From NCBI RefSeq assembly GCF_014192745.1, contig NZ_JACHYJ010000003.1, forward strand, positions 1-64,000: a stretch of DNA of 64,000 bases, read 5' to 3'. This document shows positions 57,922-64,000 of the stretch, in pieces. Position 1 is the stretch's first letter. Each line of letters starts with the position of its first letter. The notes under the pieces were generated by a model. The model saw nothing but the letters and a program-made list of their open reading frames with translations, did not search any database and had not been told where the DNA came from. This stretch comes from Luteimonas sp. RC10. GTDB lineage: Bacteria; Pseudomonadota; Gammaproteobacteria; Xanthomonadales; Xanthomonadaceae. The translations under genes and the position numbers were made by a program.

Positions 57922-58038
57922 ATGGAGACGATCATGGTCATATTGACACGGATCATCCTAGCCACATTGCTCCGCTGGATGGTGTGCGCATGCGCACACT
58001 GCCCACGCGTGATAAGGACAGCCCCGCCTACAAATTAG
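57922..58038 (+). CDS. Latent 38-aa hydrophobic ORF antisense to the ncRNA (Neo-like candidate)
   Basis: GGAGGA (57912-57917) sits four bases before ATG 57922. The peptide starts METIMVILTRIILATLL, is strongly hydrophobic, and ends PPTN at TAG 58036-58038. The same frame is free of stops back to 57859, so 59 codons are open. Any template inside 57859-58035 whose length is a multiple of three would give an endless ORF when concatenated, as reported for Neo of DRT2. It could instead be a small toxin-like gene or chance. Confidence 0.35.
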   Translation: METIMVILTRIILATLLRWMVCACAHCPRVIRTAPPTN

Positions 58039-58050
58039 ACGGGCAGCACA

Positions 58051-58079
58051 TTTTTATCATCACCGTCGCGCGGTCACAA
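58051..58079 (-). promoter_or_regulatory. Candidate promoter of the ncRNA/RT transcript
   Basis: Minus-strand TTGTGA (58079-58074) and TAAAAA (58056-58051) are 17 bp apart, each four of six to the sigma-70 consensus. It directs transcription towards the RT and lies inside the insertion, just before the right-hand repeat. Confidence 0.5.
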
Positions 58080-58093
58080 GGCTTTTCTACGGC

Positions 58094-58380
58094 CGTCCTT
58101 CCTTGCCTCTCGTTGCATGCGGCAAATCAAATGCCGCGGCGGAAAAGACGTATCCGGTCGGGCTTTCCCCCGATCAGCCCAACCCGCCCGACACTAGCAC
58201 CGCAGACCAGTCGTGTCGACATCCGAGCAGCTCAAGCGCGCGTGCGCACGCGATGCATCCCCCGCATCGTCTGCGTCCGTCCAGGCCGAAAGACGGCTGC
58301 TGAGACGTAGACAACAGGTGCACCAGGCCTAGACGAGCACAACAAAAAGCCCCGACCAAGGCCGGGGCTTTCGATGACGC
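58094..58380. repeat. Diverged repeat, right copy (downstream of intact tRNA-Thr)
   Basis: Partner of 54397-54679, starting around CCTTGCCTCTCGTTGCATGCGG. The copies are nearly identical close to the tRNA and diverge away from it. A simple phage-type insertion would duplicate only the tRNA core, so the element seems to carry flanking DNA from a related chromosome. Confidence 0.85.
58347..58370 (-). terminator. Rho-independent terminator of tRNA-Thr
   Basis: Minus-strand AAGCCCCGGCC-TT-GGTCGGGGCTT followed by TTTTTG-type tail (T run 58344-58348), about ten bases after the tRNA CCA. Confidence 0.9.
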
Positions 58381-58456
58381 TGGTGCCGGAAATAGGAATC
58401 GAACCTACGACCTACGCATTACGAATGCGCCGCTCTACCAACTGAGCTATTCCGGC
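58381..58456 (-). tRNA. tRNA-Thr (anticodon CGT)
   Basis: A complete 76-nt cloverleaf with encoded CCA. The acceptor stem is GCCGGAA with TTCCGGC and discriminator A; the D-arm has GCTCAGTTGGTAGAGC. The anticodon stem GCGCA/TGCGT encloses the loop TTCGTAA, giving CGT, which reads ACG. The T-arm has GGTTCGATTCC-type sequence. It closely resembles E. coli thrW, a known integration site. The 3' half is duplicated at 54680-54728. Confidence 0.97.
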
Positions 58457-58492
58457 TTGGGACGCGAATTCTAGGGAGCGCGGGGCCGGCCG

Positions 58493-59443
58493 TCAATCGA
58501 CCAGGCGCAGGCGCAGTTCCTTGGGCAGGGCGAAGACCATGCTTTCCGGCTCGCCAGCGAGCTCGCGCATGCCGTTGGCGCCCAGTTCGCGCAGGCGGTC
58601 GAGCACGCCCTGCACCAGCACGTCCGGGGCCGAGGCGCCGGCGGTGACGCCGATGTGGTGGCGGCCTTCAACCCAACGGGGGTCGATCTCGTCGGCGCCG
58701 TCGATCAGGTAGGCCTCCACGCCGTCGCGCTCGGCGAGTTCGCGCAGGCGGTTGGAGTTGGAGCTGTTGGGCGAGCCGACGACCAGCACCAGGTCGCATT
58801 CCTTCGCCAGGTCGCGCACGGCGTCCTGGCGGTTCTGCGTGGCGTAGCAGATGTCATCGTTCTTCGGGCCCTGGATCGCCGGGAACTTCTCGCGCAGCGC
58901 AGCGATGACGCCGCGGGTGTCGTCGACCGACAGCGTGGTCTGGGTCGTGTAGGCCAGGTTCTCGGGCTGGCCGACGTTGAGCGCGGCCACATCAGCCTCG
59001 TCCTCGACGAGGTAGATGCTGCCGGCGCCGGCCTCGGCGCGCCACTGGCCCATCGTGCCTTCGACCTCGGGATGGCCCTGGTGGCCGATCAGCACCACGT
59101 CGCGGCCGGCGCGGCAATGGCGCGCGACCTCGAAGTGCACCTTGGTCACCAAAGGACAGGTCGCGTCGAAGACCTTGAGTCGGCGCCGGGCGGCTTCCTC
59201 GCGCACGGCCTGCGAGACGCCGTGTGCGCTGAAGATCACGGTCACGCCGTCGGGCACTTCGTCGAGTTCCTCGACGAAGATCGCGCCGCGGCGCTTGAGG
59301 TCCTCGACCACGAACCGGTTGTGCACGACTTCGTGGCGCACGTAGATCGGTGCGCCGAGCGTCTCGATCGCGCGCTTGACGATCTCGATCGCGCGGTCGA
59401 CGCCGGCGCAGAAGCCGCGGGGGTTTGCGAGGACGATATCCAT
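58493..59443 (-). CDS. ispH: 4-hydroxy-3-methylbut-2-enyl diphosphate reductase
   Basis: A 316-aa [4Fe-4S] enzyme for the last MEP-pathway step, giving IPP and DMAPP. Cluster Cys are in [16 protein letters not shown] (Cys12), DATCPLVTK (about 96) and a later Cys in [20 protein letters not shown] (about 196). Substrate-binding SxN and Ser/Thr residues appear in [13 protein letters not shown]. The C-terminus [19 protein letters not shown] is conserved. Fourth gene of the ribF-ileS-lspA-ispH order, separated from lspA by 418 bp. Confidence 0.97.
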   Translation of the reverse strand: MDIVLANPRGFCAGVDRAIEIVKRAIETLGAPIYVRHEVVHNRFVVEDLKRRGAIFVEELDEVPDGVTVIFSAHGVSQAVREEAARRRLKVFDATCPLVTKVHFEVARHCRAGRDVVLIGHQGHPEVEGTMGQWRAEAGAGSIYLVEDEADVAALNVGQPENLAYTTQTTLSVDDTRGVIAALREKFPAIQGPKNDDICYATQNRQDAVRDLAKECDLVLVVGSPNSSNSNRLRELAERDGVEAYLIDGADEIDPRWVEGRHHIGVTAGASAPDVLVQGVLDRLRELGANGMRELAGEPESMVFALPKELRLRLVD

Positions 59444-59604
59444 GAGATGCGCAGTCTACCGGAGGCGGCGGTTCGGAAGCGGAACGGCGGCAGGACGGCG
59501 TGTCTTCTGCGCCACGCTGAACGCTCGGTGGCGCGGTGAGCGCCTTCCCCCGCCCCGGGCGGTTGGCTGCGCTGGCGACCTCCCGGACCGATGCGAACCA
59601 AGTG

Positions 59605-59674
59605 CGCCCCCATCCCAGCCTTCCGCCCGTAAAGGGTGCAATGCCCCGCGGGCGGGGGAAGGGGCGGCAATCGC
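59605..59674. repeat. REP-like intergenic repeat, copy 1
   Basis: CGCCCCCATCCCAGCCTTCC at the left and GGGGGAAGGGGCGGCAATCGC-type sequence at the right enclose an imperfect hairpin. The outer arms match copy 2 at 59756-59805; the central loop is longer (GTAAAGGGTGCAATGCCCC). Confidence 0.8.
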
Positions 59675-59755
59675 GAGCGTCGCGCGACCTCGCTGTCGGC
59701 GGGGCCACTTCTTCTTGAGCTTCGGGTGGCTCAGCTTGCGCGCAAACGGATCGTT

Positions 59756-59805
59756 CGCCCCCATCCCAGCCTTCCCCCGCCTACGGGGGAAGGGGCGGCA
59801 ATCGC
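59756..59805. repeat. REP-like intergenic repeat, copy 2
   Basis: Same outer arms as copy 1 with a compact hairpin CCTTCCCCCG-CCTA-CGGGGGAAGG (10-bp stem, four-base loop). The 59444-59861 gap has no gene; a third partial element (CCTTCCCCCGCCCCGGGCG) lies near 59544. Such hairpins are common transcript-end repeats in xanthomonads. Confidence 0.8.
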
Positions 59806-59861
59806 GGCGTGTCAGATCCCGCGAAAAAACGCTGACCACGTCATTCGCTTGACGGCGGAGG

Positions 59862-60350
59862 CTACTTCTTTTTCGCCGGGAAGAAGCCGAACAGGGCAAT
59901 GCCGATCGCGCCGCCGACGATCGCGGCGTCGGCGAGGTTGAACGCCGGCCAGTAGTGGTCGCGCCAGTGCCACTGGATGAAGTCGACGACGTGGCCGTGG
60001 ATCTGGCGGTCGATGACGTTGCCCAGTGCGCCGCCGATCACCAGCGCGAACGGCAGTGCGGTGCGCCAGTCGCGCCGCGGGGTCTTGGCCAGCCAGACGG
60101 CCAGCACGCCGCTGATGACGATCGCCAGAATCGTGAAGAACCACTTCTGCCAGCCGCCAGCATCGGCCAGGAAGCTGAACGCCGCGCCGGTGTTGTAGGT
60201 GCGGTACCAGTTCCAGACGCCCTCGATCACCGGGATCGCGGTGTATTCGGGCAGCGAGGTCAGCACCCACCACTTGGTCAGCTGGTCGAGTGCGATCACC
60301 ACCACCGATAGCGTCAGCCACGGCAGCGCGTTGGGGACGGGACGGGCCAT
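59862..60350 (-). CDS. lspA: Lipoprotein signal peptidase
   Basis: A 162-aa inner-membrane aspartyl protease that removes lipoprotein signal peptides after lipidation. Four helices are predicted. The catalytic Asp pair lies in [19 protein letters not shown] and [11 protein letters not shown]. The early TKWW and NTGAAFSFL motifs are also typical. The Lys-rich C-terminus ends FFPAKKK. Start 60350 overlaps the ileS stop by one base, giving translational coupling. Confidence 0.97.
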   Translation of the reverse strand: MARPVPNALPWLTLSVVVIALDQLTKWWVLTSLPEYTAIPVIEGVWNWYRTYNTGAAFSFLADAGGWQKWFFTILAIVISGVLAVWLAKTPRRDWRTALPFALVIGGALGNVIDRQIHGHVVDFIQWHWRDHYWPAFNLADAAIVGGAIGIALFGFFPAKKK

Positions 60351-63238
60351 CAGAACCACCTCCGGGTCTCGCCACCGCCATCGCGGCCATCGGTCGCGAT
60401 GTTCTCCACGCACCGGCCGCACAGCCCCGCGTGCTCGGCATGCGCGCCGACATCGGCACGGCGCTGCCAGCAGCGCACGCACTTGGGCTTGTCGGTCGCG
60501 CGCGCCGACACGCCGATCGTGGTCGCGTCGCCCGCGTCGACGAGCGTGACGTCGCCGCTGATCAGCAGAAAGCGCAATTCGTCGACCACCGGCGAGAGCC
60601 AGTTGGCATCGGCAACGCCACAGCGCAGTTCGATCTCGGCATCGAGTGCAGCGCCGATCTCGCCGCTGGCGCGCATCGGCTCGAGCACCTTGGCCACACG
60701 CTCGCGCAGTTCCAGCACGCGCTCGAAGTCCTGCGGCCCCCAGTCGGCGTCGCCGTCGAGCAAGCTCAGGCCCGTGTACCAGATCGCGAACTGCACATTG
60801 GCCTCGCGCGTGCCCTGCGCCGGCGCGGGCAGATAGCCCCACATCTCGTCGGCGGTGAAGCTGAGCACCGGCGCGATCCAGCGCACGAAGGCCTCAGCGA
60901 TGTGGTACATCGCAGTCTGCGCGCTGCGCCGCCCGACCGAGTGCTCGGGCATCGTGTACAGGCGATCCTTGGTCACGTCGAGGTACAACGAGCCCAGGTC
61001 GACGCTGCAGAAGTTCGACAGCGCCTGGACGATCTCGGCGAAGTCGTAGCGCGCGTACGCGTCCTCGATGCGCGTCTGCAATTGGGCGGCGCGATGCACG
61101 ATCCAGCGATCGAGCGCGACCATGTCCTGCGGCGCGACGAGATCGCTCGCCGGCGTGAACCCGGCGAGGTTGCCGAGCAGGAAGCGCGCGGTGTTGCGGA
61201 TGCGGCGGTAGGCGTCGGCGGTGCGCTTGAGGATCTCCTGCGACAGCGACATCTCGTTGCTGTAGTCGGCCGAGGCGATCCACAGGCGCAGGATGTCGGC
61301 GCCCAGCGTCTTCATGATGTCCTGGGGCTCGATGCCGTTGCCCAGCGACTTGGACATCTTGCGGCCGTGCTCGTCGACGGTGAAGCCATGCGTCAGGCAC
61401 TGCCGGTACGGCGCCGCCTTGTCGATCGCCACGCCGGTCAGCAGCGAGGACTGGAACCAGCCGCGGTGCTGGTCGGAGCCCTCGAGGTAGAGGTCGGCTG
61501 GCTTGGGGTAGCCGCGCGCGCGCAGCACCGCTTCATGGGTGACGCCCGAGTCGAACCAGACATCGAGGATGTCGGTGATCCTGTCGTAGTCGGCGGCATC
61601 ACTGCCGAGCAGCTCGGTCGCATCGAGTGTGTACCAGATGTCGACGCCGTGCTGCTCGACGCGGTCGGCGACCGCACGCATCAGTTCGACCGTGCGCGGA
61701 TGCGGCTCGCCGGTTTCGCGGTGCACGAATAGCGCGATCGGCACGCCCCAGGTGCGCTGGCGCGAGATCGTCCAGTCCGGGCGGCCTTCGACCATGCCGG
61801 CGATGCGCGCCTGGCCCCAGGCCGGGTACCAGGTCACGCCCTCGATCGCGGCGAGCGCATCGGCGCGCAGCCCGCCCTGCTCCATCGAGATGAACCACTG
61901 CGGTGTGGCGCGGAACGCGATCGGCGTCTTGTGGCGCCAGCAGTGCGGATAGCTGTGTTCGAGCTTCGCAAACGCCAGCAGGCTGCCCTGTGCGCGCAGC
62001 GCGTCGACGATGACGTCGTTGGCCTTCCAGATGTGCAGCCCGGCCAGTGCGGTGTCGCCGATCGGCGGCGTCGACGGCAGGTAGACGCCGCGGCCATCGA
62101 CCGGGTTGAGCTGCGCGGCGCTGTAGCGCTCGAGCAGGCCGTAGGCCTTGCCGACGACGTAGTCCTCCTGGCCGTGGCCGGGCGCGGTGTGGACCGCGCC
62201 GGTGCCGTCCTCGGCCGAGACGTGATCGCCGAGGATCACCGGGATATCGCGCTCGGCATAGAAGGGATGGCCGAGCACCAGGTGCTCGAGCGCGCTGCCG
62301 GCCACGCGGCCGTGCACGACGACGTCGCCCTCGACGCCGTAGCGACGCAGCGCGTTCTCGGCCAGCGCATCGGCCAGCACCAGCCAGCGGCGGTGTCCGT
62401 CTTGCGCGGCCGGCCCTTCGACCAGCGCGTACTCGAGCTCGGCGCCCAGCGACACGGCCAGCGACGCCGGCAGTGTCCACGGCGTCGTGGTCCAGATCGG
62501 CAGCGCGACCTCGACACCGGCAGGCAGCGTGGCGCCGAAGGCGCGTGCGAACGCCGCGGCATCGCGCGCGACGTAGGCGACGTCGATCGCCGGCGAGACC
62601 TTGTCGGCGTATTCGATCTCGGCTTCGGCCAGCGCCGAACCGCAGTCGAAACACCAGTGCACCGGCTTGACCCCACGGGTCAGATGGCCGTTGTCGACGA
62701 TCTTCGCCAGTGCGCGGATCTCATCGGCCTCGAAGCGGAAGTCCAGCGTGCGATAGGGGTTGTCCCAGTCGCCGATCACGCCCAGGCGTTTGAAATCGCG
62801 GCGCTGGATATCGATCTGCTCGTTGGCGTACTCGCGGCACTTGCGCCGGAATTCGACCGCATCGAGCTTGACCCCGACCTTGCCCCACTTCTTCTCGATC
62901 GCGATCTCGATCGGCAGGCCGTGGCAGTCCCAGCCCGGGATGTAGGGCGCATCGAAGCCAGCCATGCCCTTGGACTTGACGATGATGTCCTTGAGGATCT
63001 TGTTGACCGCATGGCCAAGGTGGATCGTGCCGTTCGCGTAAGGCGGGCCGTCGTGCAGCACGAACAGCGGACGGCCGCGCGCATGCTCGCGCAACTGGGC
63101 GTACAGGCCGTCCTCCTCCCAGCGCGCCAGCATCGCCGGCTCGCGCTTGGGCAGATCGCCGCGCATCGGAAAGTCGGTCGCCGGCAGGTGGATCGTCGAC
63201 TTGTAGGGGTTCGGGGAATTGTCGGCCTGGGCGCTCAC
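60350..63238 (-). CDS. ileS: Isoleucine-tRNA ligase
   Basis: A 962-aa class I synthetase. The HIGH motif is in [21 protein letters not shown], the CP1 editing domain follows (about 200-400), and KMSKS appears as [11 protein letters not shown] (about 615). A C-terminal zinc site ([21 protein letters not shown]) identifies the eubacterial type 1 enzyme. Start 63238 overlaps the ribF stop (63235-63238), so ribF, ileS and lspA are coupled. Confidence 0.98.
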   Translation of the reverse strand: MSAQADNSPNPYKSTIHLPATDFPMRGDLPKREPAMLARWEEDGLYAQLREHARGRPLFVLHDGPPYANGTIHLGHAVNKILKDIIVKSKGMAGFDAPYIPGWDCHGLPIEIAIEKKWGKVGVKLDAVEFRRKCREYANEQIDIQRRDFKRLGVIGDWDNPYRTLDFRFEADEIRALAKIVDNGHLTRGVKPVHWCFDCGSALAEAEIEYADKVSPAIDVAYVARDAAAFARAFGATLPAGVEVALPIWTTTPWTLPASLAVSLGAELEYALVEGPAAQDGHRRWLVLADALAENALRRYGVEGDVVVHGRVAGSALEHLVLGHPFYAERDIPVILGDHVSAEDGTGAVHTAPGHGQEDYVVGKAYGLLERYSAAQLNPVDGRGVYLPSTPPIGDTALAGLHIWKANDVIVDALRAQGSLLAFAKLEHSYPHCWRHKTPIAFRATPQWFISMEQGGLRADALAAIEGVTWYPAWGQARIAGMVEGRPDWTISRQRTWGVPIALFVHRETGEPHPRTVELMRAVADRVEQHGVDIWYTLDATELLGSDAADYDRITDILDVWFDSGVTHEAVLRARGYPKPADLYLEGSDQHRGWFQSSLLTGVAIDKAAPYRQCLTHGFTVDEHGRKMSKSLGNGIEPQDIMKTLGADILRLWIASADYSNEMSLSQEILKRTADAYRRIRNTARFLLGNLAGFTPASDLVAPQDMVALDRWIVHRAAQLQTRIEDAYARYDFAEIVQALSNFCSVDLGSLYLDVTKDRLYTMPEHSVGRRSAQTAMYHIAEAFVRWIAPVLSFTADEMWGYLPAPAQGTREANVQFAIWYTGLSLLDGDADWGPQDFERVLELRERVAKVLEPMRASGEIGAALDAEIELRCGVADANWLSPVVDELRFLLISGDVTLVDAGDATTIGVSARATDKPKCVRCWQRRADVGAHAEHAGLCGRCVENIATDGRDGGGETRRWF

Positions 63239-64000
63239 GCGTCGTCCTGTCGTTGCGGTTCTTGTCGTGGAGGGGCGCCGGCGGTCGCCTCGGCGAGCAG
63301 GGCCCGGGCGCGCACGGCGTCCAGATCCATCTGCGCGACCAGGGCGGGCAGGTCGTCGAACTTTTCCTCATCGCGCAGTCGCGCGACGAACTCGACCTCG
63401 ATCCTGCGCCCGTACAGGTCGCCGTCGAAATCGAACAGATGGGCCTCGAGCAGCGGCTCGACGCCGCCGACCGTGGGCCGGGTGCCGAAGCTCGACACCG
63501 ACGGCCACGGCCGGCTTCGATCGGCATCGCTGCCGACGCCATGCACGCGCGTGGCGTAGATGCCGCGCAGCGCCGGCACCTTGCCGCCGAAGCGCAGGTT
63601 CGCAGTCGGATAGCCGAGCGTGCGGCCGAGCTGCTGGCCGCGCACCACGCGACCGGAGACGGCATACGGCCGTCCGAGCAAGCGGGCGGCATGGACGAAA
63701 TCGCCGGCCACGAGTGCGGCCCGGATATGCGTGCTCGATACCCGCTCGCCATCGATCGCCAGCGGCGCGATCTCGCCGGCGACGAAGCCGGCCTCGCACC
63801 CCAGTGCCTGCAGCGTCGCCAGATCGCCGGCGCGCCGGTGCCCGAACCGGAAGCCCGGTCCGACCCAGACCTCGCGTGCACCCAGCCGCGCCAGCAGTAC
63901 CTGCTCGACGAAGGCCTCGGGCGACATCGCCGCCATCCGCGCATCGAAGCGCAGCAGCCCGATGACGTCGGCACCGAGCGTGCGCAGGCCCTCGATCTTC
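63235..64000 (-). CDS. ribF: Bifunctional riboflavin kinase/FAD synthetase RibF (N-terminus outside window)
   Basis: The frame is open to the window edge, so this is the C-terminal three quarters. The FMN-adenylyltransferase part shows [18 protein letters not shown] and [14 protein letters not shown]. The riboflavin-kinase domain shows [36 protein letters not shown], and [21 protein letters not shown]. It makes FMN and FAD. An internal ATG at 63936 is not the start, because the preceding residues (GLLRFDARM) belong to the adenylyltransferase fold. Confidence 0.95.
   Translation of the reverse strand, partial: KIEGLRTLGADVIGLLRFDARMAAMSPEAFVEQVLLARLGAREVWVGPGFRFGHRRAGDLATLQALGCEAGFVAGEIAPLAIDGERVSSTHIRAALVAGDFVHAARLLGRPYAVSGRVVRGQQLGRTLGYPTANLRFGGKVPALRGIYATRVHGVGSDADRSRPWPSVSSFGTRPTVGGVEPLLEAHLFDFDGDLYGRRIEVEFVARLRDEEKFDDLPALVAQMDLDAVRARALLAEATAGAPPRQEPQRQDDA

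Larger units (their letters stand above)
57755..58044 (-). ncRNA. Putative template ncRNA upstream of the reverse transcriptase
   Basis: From the predicted transcription start near 58044 to the RT start there are about 290 nt, the size and place of the template RNA in DRT2 systems. Hairpin potential includes GTGTGCG-CATG-CGCACAC (57982-57999, an 18-nt perfect palindrome), TACAAG-TAT-CTTGTA (57885-57899) and ACCCT/AGGGT (57855-57872). Ends, fold and template limits cannot be set by eye. One hand-counted line (57901-57960) has 28 G+C of 60, far below the surrounding chromosome. Confidence 0.5.

Noticed and set aside
57982..57999. Perfect 18-nt palindrome considered as a restriction-type or resolvase site
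   Set aside because: No recombinase or methylase is nearby. A hairpin in the putative ncRNA explains it more simply.
58174..58359. A 61-aa ORF in the right repeat, and a 61-aa ORF at 54494-54679 in the left one
   Set aside because: The two share sequence only partly and shift frame between copies, so the repeat is not conserved as a coding region.

Overview
The window is high-GC gammaproteobacterial DNA. Gene content and order point to the Lysobacteraceae/Xanthomonadaceae (a Lysobacter- or Luteimonas-like genome). The evidence is three large TonB-dependent receptors, the divergent mrp/metG pair, the ribF-ileS-lspA-ispH run, the ffh/rpsP-rimM-trmD-rplS block and a divergent ypjD-like gene beside ffh. 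No genus assignment is possible from sequence alone.

Layout. 1-10 kb: end of an IS481-type transposase, a LysM lytic transglycosylase, a secreted alpha/beta hydrolase, a HerA-like ATPase with greB, rimO, a dienelactone hydrolase, a HIT protein, an RDD protein, dcd and mrp. 11-18 kb: two paralogous TonB-dependent receptors with a DUF2147 gene between them, placed between mrp and metG. 18-29 kb: metG, a UbiB-type kinase, pncC, a third receptor followed by a di-haem peroxidase, and mutS. 29-36.5 kb: katG behind an OxyR-like site, a WYL regulator with a GST, hslR, and a PhoPQ-like two-component system flanked by two PepSY proteins. 36.7-43 kb: translation and SRP genes. 43.4-48.2 kb: a MarR-controlled EmrAB/OMF efflux operon. 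48-54 kb: a PAP2-like protein, radA, a MASE2-GGDEF protein, a deoxyribosyltransferase-like gene, and a compact graspetide-type RiPP locus (ATP-grasp maturase, 64-aa precursor, secreted TonB-C-like protein). 54.4-58.4 kb: a small AT-richer insertion at tRNA-Thr(CGT). 58.5-64 kb: ispH, lspA, ileS and partial ribF.

The main find is the tRNA-Thr insertion. Its ends carry the same 49-nt 3' half of tRNA-Thr and diverged copies of the roughly 290 bp next to it. No recombinase is present. The cargo is a DUF4238 gene and a stand-alone YCDD reverse transcriptase that resembles DRT2-type antiphage enzymes. About 290 nt upstream of the RT start lies a promoter, consistent with a template ncRNA. On the opposite strand of that ncRNA region there is a 59-codon stop-free frame with a strong ribosome-binding site, an ATG, a -10-like box in front and a perfect TTGACA inside. 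This order would only make a working promoter and an endless ORF if the segment were tandemly concatenated, as reported for the Neo gene made by DRT2. The DRT2 assignment and the Neo interpretation are inference.

All start choices, motif positions and repeat alignments were made by eye from the sequence.
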